From NCBI GenBank assembly GCA_965229605.1, contig OZ245892.1, positions 2,604,001 through 2,668,000 of the forward strand: DNA of 64,000 nt, given 5' to 3'. Shown in pieces: positions 60,677 through 64,000 of the stretch (its first letter is position 1; the number at the start of each line of letters is the position of its first letter). Position numbers and translations under genes: made by a program. Origin of the DNA: G965229605 sp965229605. Lineage in GTDB: Bacteria > Pseudomonadota > Alphaproteobacteria > CBDDJK01. The notes under the pieces were generated by a model. That model was given only the letters and a program-made list of their open reading frames with translations. It did no database searches and was not told the origin of the DNA.

Positions 60677-62911
60677 TCAGATTTCTATTGTGGATGTTTG
60701 ATTCATGGAGGAAGGCGGCAACGGGCGTGCGGTGGTATCGATATGGGGGGACAGGAAGGGGAATTTTCCATAGACATCGGCCCGCAAGTCACAGACCTGC
60801 CGTTTTTCGATAGAGGTAAAGGCATCGGTTGTGATCTGGTGCATATCTTTTATTTCGTTGATAAAGAATTGTTTTATCCATGGGAAGAAGTCGTTGAAGT
60901 CTGTTTCTGCCATGGTTCGGAAGTGGTGGTAGGCTGCGGAGACTTCGATAAAGAGGGTTCCGCGCAGGACTCTTCGGAAGCAATCGAGGTCTGCATCGCC
61001 CTGGTCTTCCATATATTCGCTATAGAGGTAGCTGACGAGGTCGGGGAATCGTTCACATTCGGCGAGTTTTTGGCAGTCGCTTTGGGTTTTTCGTTTAATT
61101 TTTCGCAGGAGTTGGCGGTAGGAATGGGTGAAATAGTCCCATCCGTCTTCGATATAGTCGAGTTCTTGATAGAGTTTTTTCAAGTCGGTTTGTTTGGGCG
61201 TATGGTCCCATTCGCTGACGGCGATTTTGAAGAGTTTAGGGATAAATTGTTCGATTCGGACACCATCGCTACAGTTGATAAAGGTTCGGTCGGGGTATCG
61301 TTCGGCGAGAGTTGCCTTGAACATGATGGCGATATCATAGACGGGGTTTCCGATGACCAGCCCGCCGAGGTTTCCGGGTCTTGCGTTTTTATTGGTTAGT
61401 TTTCGGCTGATTTTTTTGATATCTTCGGCGCGTTTTTCGGTATCGTAATAGAGCGAGTGGCGGGAGTGATGGGACCCTGCGGCGCGGCTTCCCATATCGA
61501 TTCCAAGCAGGTAGATATTGAGGAATCCCATGCCGATAGCAAAGCGCAGGCCGAGGTTACTGACCATTGGGCCGGAGTGATCGACGGTTCCCATGCCTTT
61601 TGATTTGAGCAGCACTTCGGTTGAGAGGAAATCGCGAAAGAACAGGATTCGTTTTTTGAAATAGCGTAAGGCCTTGTGGGTGACCGAGGCGGCGGCGAGC
61701 ACCGGTATGTCGGAGACATCATATTCCCGGTTGATTTCCTGGGTATCCTGTTCCTGGTTCATGGTATTTTCGATAAGGACCTGGAAGTCGGGTTTGATAT
61801 CGTTGCGCAGCAGGACTTTGAGCGCGCTTCCGCAGGCGATGATGATAGCGCGGTTCTGGATTTCTTTCAGGAGGTCGAGATTTTCATCGACGGAGGGGCC
61901 GGAGCCGACGACGATGACGGGGGTATTTTTTTCAAAGCGGGGTCTTCGGCTCCAGTAGTAGGCGGGATTGGTGACGGCGAAATTTTGGAAACTATGGACG
62001 AGCATGACGATTTCGTCTTCGAAGAATCCCATGTTGGAGCCGATATAGGGGAAGTTATTGATCATATGGGCCTGGAGTTTCGCCAGCGAGGCCGAGGGAT
62101 AATGTTTATAAATCAGGATTCCGTCGAGTTGCCCGATAGCGATATCGCGCAGGCGTTGATTGAGTCGGGATTCGACGGCTTCGAGGTTGCTACAGATGAT
62201 TTCCAGCCGCCCGCCCTGGTCTTCAAGTTGCTGGTTGATGGCGCCCCAATCGACGATAAACAGCGAGTAATAGAGAAAATCCTGCATGGTTTCGGTGATG
62301 ACCAGGGTGCGGATTTTAAAGGCCTCGATCATTGGCTGGACGTGATAGCCAAGGCCGATTCCGTGGCAGACAAGAATTTCATCATAAAATTCGCCGACTC
62401 GCCGTCCGGTGGCTTTTTTGCGGCGTTTGCCTTCGGCGAGGATGGAATCATAGCCCCGGTTGGAGCGCAGAGGATCAGCCGTGGTGCCGCCCGCCTTGAC
62501 ATGCAGGCGGATGGGATCGTTGCGATAGGCCTTGATCTGTTTTTCAACCTCGTCCGGGGCATCTTGCTTGTAAAGCAGCCGGTCGCCGATATCGAGATTG
62601 ACGATTTTAAGCTCGCTATAGGATTCCGGCTTTGGCCGGGGGTCTTCAAGCCCGTCTGGCCAGCTTTCACCCTCCATCACCGGATAGGAAGCTGGCTGAT
62701 ATCCTTCGCGGAACTGATGGGCATAGACCCATTTTTTCTCTTCAAAAAAGGCGATATTGCGCTGAAAGAGGGTTTTGGGATTGTCTTCGGCCTCATCGCC
62801 GGATTTGCTGTCATCAAATTTAGTGTCCTGATCAGCAAGCCCTGTTTCACTGGACCCTATATCTGGCTCTATAGGAGAGGGTAAGGCATCATCCAGCAGA
62901 TTATCGTTCAT
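60677..62911 (-). CDS. Maf-type motility accessory protein (DUF115/MptE-like)
   Basis: 744 residues. Maf proteins are glycosyltransferases that attach nonulosonic acids to flagellin. The central MAF_flag10 domain is clear: RPRFEKNTPVIVVGSGPSVDENLDLL near residue 335, IIACGSALKVLLRNDIKPDFQVLIENT, and MGFLNIYLLGIDMGSRAAGSHHS. Flanking helical regions match Maf. One gene upstream on the same strand is the DUF2336-like gene. The plus strand is G/T-rich over most of its length. Nonulosonic-acid synthesis genes are not in the window. Confidence 0.88.
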   Translation of the reverse strand: MNDNLLDDALPSPIEPDIGSSETGLADQDTKFDDSKSGDEAEDNPKTLFQRNIAFFEEKKWVYAHQFREGYQPASYPVMEGESWPDGLEDPRPKPESYSELKIVNLDIGDRLLYKQDAPDEVEKQIKAYRNDPIRLHVKAGGTTADPLRSNRGYDSILAEGKRRKKATGRRVGEFYDEILVCHGIGLGYHVQPMIEAFKIRTLVITETMQDFLYYSLFIVDWGAINQQLEDQGGRLEIICSNLEAVESRLNQRLRDIAIGQLDGILIYKHYPSASLAKLQAHMINNFPYIGSNMGFFEDEIVMLVHSFQNFAVTNPAYYWSRRPRFEKNTPVIVVGSGPSVDENLDLLKEIQNRAIIIACGSALKVLLRNDIKPDFQVLIENTMNQEQDTQEINREYDVSDIPVLAAASVTHKALRYFKKRILFFRDFLSTEVLLKSKGMGTVDHSGPMVSNLGLRFAIGMGFLNIYLLGIDMGSRAAGSHHSRHSLYYDTEKRAEDIKKISRKLTNKNARPGNLGGLVIGNPVYDIAIMFKATLAERYPDRTFINCSDGVRIEQFIPKLFKIAVSEWDHTPKQTDLKKLYQELDYIEDGWDYFTHSYRQLLRKIKRKTQSDCQKLAECERFPDLVSYLYSEYMEDQGDADLDCFRRVLRGTLFIEVSAAYHHFRTMAETDFNDFFPWIKQFFINEIKDMHQITTDAFTSIEKRQVCDLRADVYGKFPFLSPHIDTTARPLPPSSMNQTSTIEI

Positions 62912-62932
62912 TTTGGTGTTTTAACCGATCAA

Positions 62933-64000
62933 TTAACCTACTTGCGCGTCTTCAAGCATATCAGAACTTTCTTCTGGCCCCGTTGCTGCTTTGTCATTTT
63001 TCTCTTTCATATTGGGCTTCTCTTTCATATTGGGCATATTCTCGGGCCAATAGAAACAAGCCGGACTGTTGCAGCCCTGATTAAACGCACTCAGCAAGTC
63101 AACCGACCCCTTGATCACCTTGCTTTTCTTAAAATGTTTCTGCCGCAACCGGTCAAGGAACTCAAAAATATAGGTGCGCTGCGTTTCAGGGTCCAGCGGG
63201 CCAGACCGCTTGTTGCCAACCGAAAGCGCATCCATAAAACAGGGGAAAAATTCTTTCGGAAATCCAGCCTTTTGATAGACCATTTTCAGACCATTTTTCT
63301 CATTCGCCAATAACTGTTCAATATTGTCAGGCGGCAACAGACTATAGATGGCAAAAAGCTGTATCATCATATTTTTGTCGCCGATAATCGCCGCCCGCAA
63401 AATCTGCTCGGCTGGCAGCTTGCCCCGACGCAAGGCCCGCCACAAATCCTGGTCAACCTGATCAGGCATCGGCGGGGCCGGGCCTTTACGCGCATAGGCC
63501 ATGGAATGGGCAAAAGTCTCATCCTCGGCCTCGCGCCGAAGGATAGCCTCATTGAAAGCACGCTCAAAACGAAAACGCGCCCCCGCAATCACCATATGGC
63601 GAATGGTCAGCCGCGCCGTTTCATTCTCAACCAGACTGGTCACGGCTTCAACCTCGGCCTCGGTCACCATATAAAGCAAAAGCTCCCGCGACGGATTCAC
63701 CCGTTCACTCAAGGCAAAACGACGCTCAGGCCCGCCATGAATGCCAATGCCTATCAGCTCCCGGTCCGTAAAATCTCTATAAGTCCGTACAATCGGACCA
63801 AATATATCAGGGTCCGGCATCATCAAAAGCTTGACCGCAAAATCCTTCGGCAAGCCAGGATAGCTCGCCAGATAGCAAAAAACCCGCTTGGCCTCTTCAC
63901 TTTGCGGCTTGTCGCTTTCTTCCTTTTCAGCCATCTCGAAAAGAAGCGTGACAACAGCTGTCTGTTCTTTCTCTTCAATCTCCGGGTCACCCAGAAGCGC
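62933..64000 (-). CDS. DUF2336-like protein, N-terminus cut by window edge
   Basis: At least 355 residues; the frame continues upstream of ATG 63934 to base 64000 (ALLGDPEIEEKEQTAVVTLL), so that ATG is probably internal. The helical repeats YPGLPKDFAVKLLMMPDPDI, DRELIGIGIHGGPERRFALSERVNPSRELL and the C-terminal LWRALRRGKLPAEQILRAAIIGDKN fit DUF2336, an alphaproteobacterial HEAT-like family of unknown role. An 18-bp perfect tandem repeat (63000-63035) duplicates NMKEKP near the C-terminus. 21 nt upstream of maf. Confidence 0.6.
   Translation of the reverse strand, partial: ALLGDPEIEEKEQTAVVTLLFEMAEKEESDKPQSEEAKRVFCYLASYPGLPKDFAVKLLMMPDPDIFGPIVRTYRDFTDRELIGIGIHGGPERRFALSERVNPSRELLLYMVTEAEVEAVTSLVENETARLTIRHMVIAGARFRFERAFNEAILRREAEDETFAHSMAYARKGPAPPMPDQVDQDLWRALRRGKLPAEQILRAAIIGDKNMMIQLFAIYSLLPPDNIEQLLANEKNGLKMVYQKAGFPKEFFPCFMDALSVGNKRSGPLDPETQRTYIFEFLDRLRQKHFKKSKVIKGSVDLLSAFNQGCNSPACFYWPENMPNMKEKPNMKEKNDKAATGPEESSDMLEDAQVG
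63000..63035. repeat. Perfect 18-bp in-frame tandem repeat
   Basis: TTCTCTTTCATATTGGGC occurs at 63000-63017 and 63018-63035 with no mismatch. It adds six residues to the DUF2336-like protein tail. Being perfect, it is recent or polymorphic. Confidence 0.9.

Noticed and set aside
61676..62884. 402-codon open frame antisense to the Maf gene
   Set aside because: The Maf frame has clear domain motifs. The antisense product is low in recognisable motifs, and its length follows from the skewed codon use of Maf.
1..64000. CRISPR arrays, tRNA or rRNA genes
   Set aside because: No regularly spaced repeats of 23-37 bp and no tRNA T-loop or rRNA core sequences were recognised.

Overview
The window looks like an alphaproteobacterial chromosome. 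The evidence is a GcrA cell-cycle regulator, the alphaproteobacterial flagellar pair DUF6468 + MotE, a flagellin of the alphaproteobacterial type behind a sigma-54 promoter, a TrkA, and a DUF2336-type protein. Base composition is moderately GC-rich except for an AT-rich foreign-looking stretch at about 33.3-38.4 kb. No rRNA, tRNA or CRISPR array was seen. Both ends cut genes: gyrB on the left, a DUF2336-like gene on the right.

Layout. 0-16.6 kb is mostly housekeeping: gyrB, an AI-2E-type exporter and gcrA; an RNase H-fold protein with a TPR/glycosyltransferase-9-like protein; an altronate/galactarate dehydratase; then a minus-strand run of penicillin acylase, FrnE-like DsbA protein, metallo-beta-lactamase-fold hydrolase, trkA, nitronate monooxygenase, metZ, rhodanese and moaA. 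16.9-22.7 kb holds aceA and gltA (glyoxylate shunt and TCA entry), then an overlapping set sulfotransferase-ctaA-chaC-pgpA. 22.7-31.5 kb holds a DD-carboxypeptidase, a lipoprotein gamma-glutamyltransferase homologue, a 277-bp inverted-repeat element (MITE-like) that reaches into the start of an M48 protease gene, lgt, ygfZ, a HAD nucleotidase and an ABC-2 permease.

31.7-38.4 kb starts with two flagellar motor genes (DUF6468, motE). They are followed by an accessory block: a parDE toxin-antitoxin, a secreted protein, a second diverged copy of the motE 3' end, an internally deleted IS1595-type transposase, and a two-gene BcgI-like (type IIB) restriction-modification system. A fused LivH-LivM permease and a receiver-domain protein follow.

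41.4-50.6 kb is a galactoside-use cluster: beta-galactosidase, 2-keto-3-deoxygalactonate kinase, alpha-galactosidase, a complete ABC sugar importer with its ATPase divergent. The UxaA-like dehydratase (5.6 kb) and an enolase-superfamily dehydratase (59.5 kb) could supply sugar-acid steps of the same metabolism. 51.9-64 kb is flagellar: fliI with a long basic tail, fliJ, a TPR-glycosyltransferase, flagellin, a second TPR-type protein, and a Maf/DUF115 protein. The three proteins around flagellin suggest a flagellin-glycosylation locus.

Two patterns run across genes. First, short (13-20 bp) tandem duplications occur in many intergenic gaps and, in multiples of three, inside genes. Second, blocks of one to three kilobases show strong C/A or G/T excess on one strand regardless of gene direction. 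Neither is explained by the gene content.
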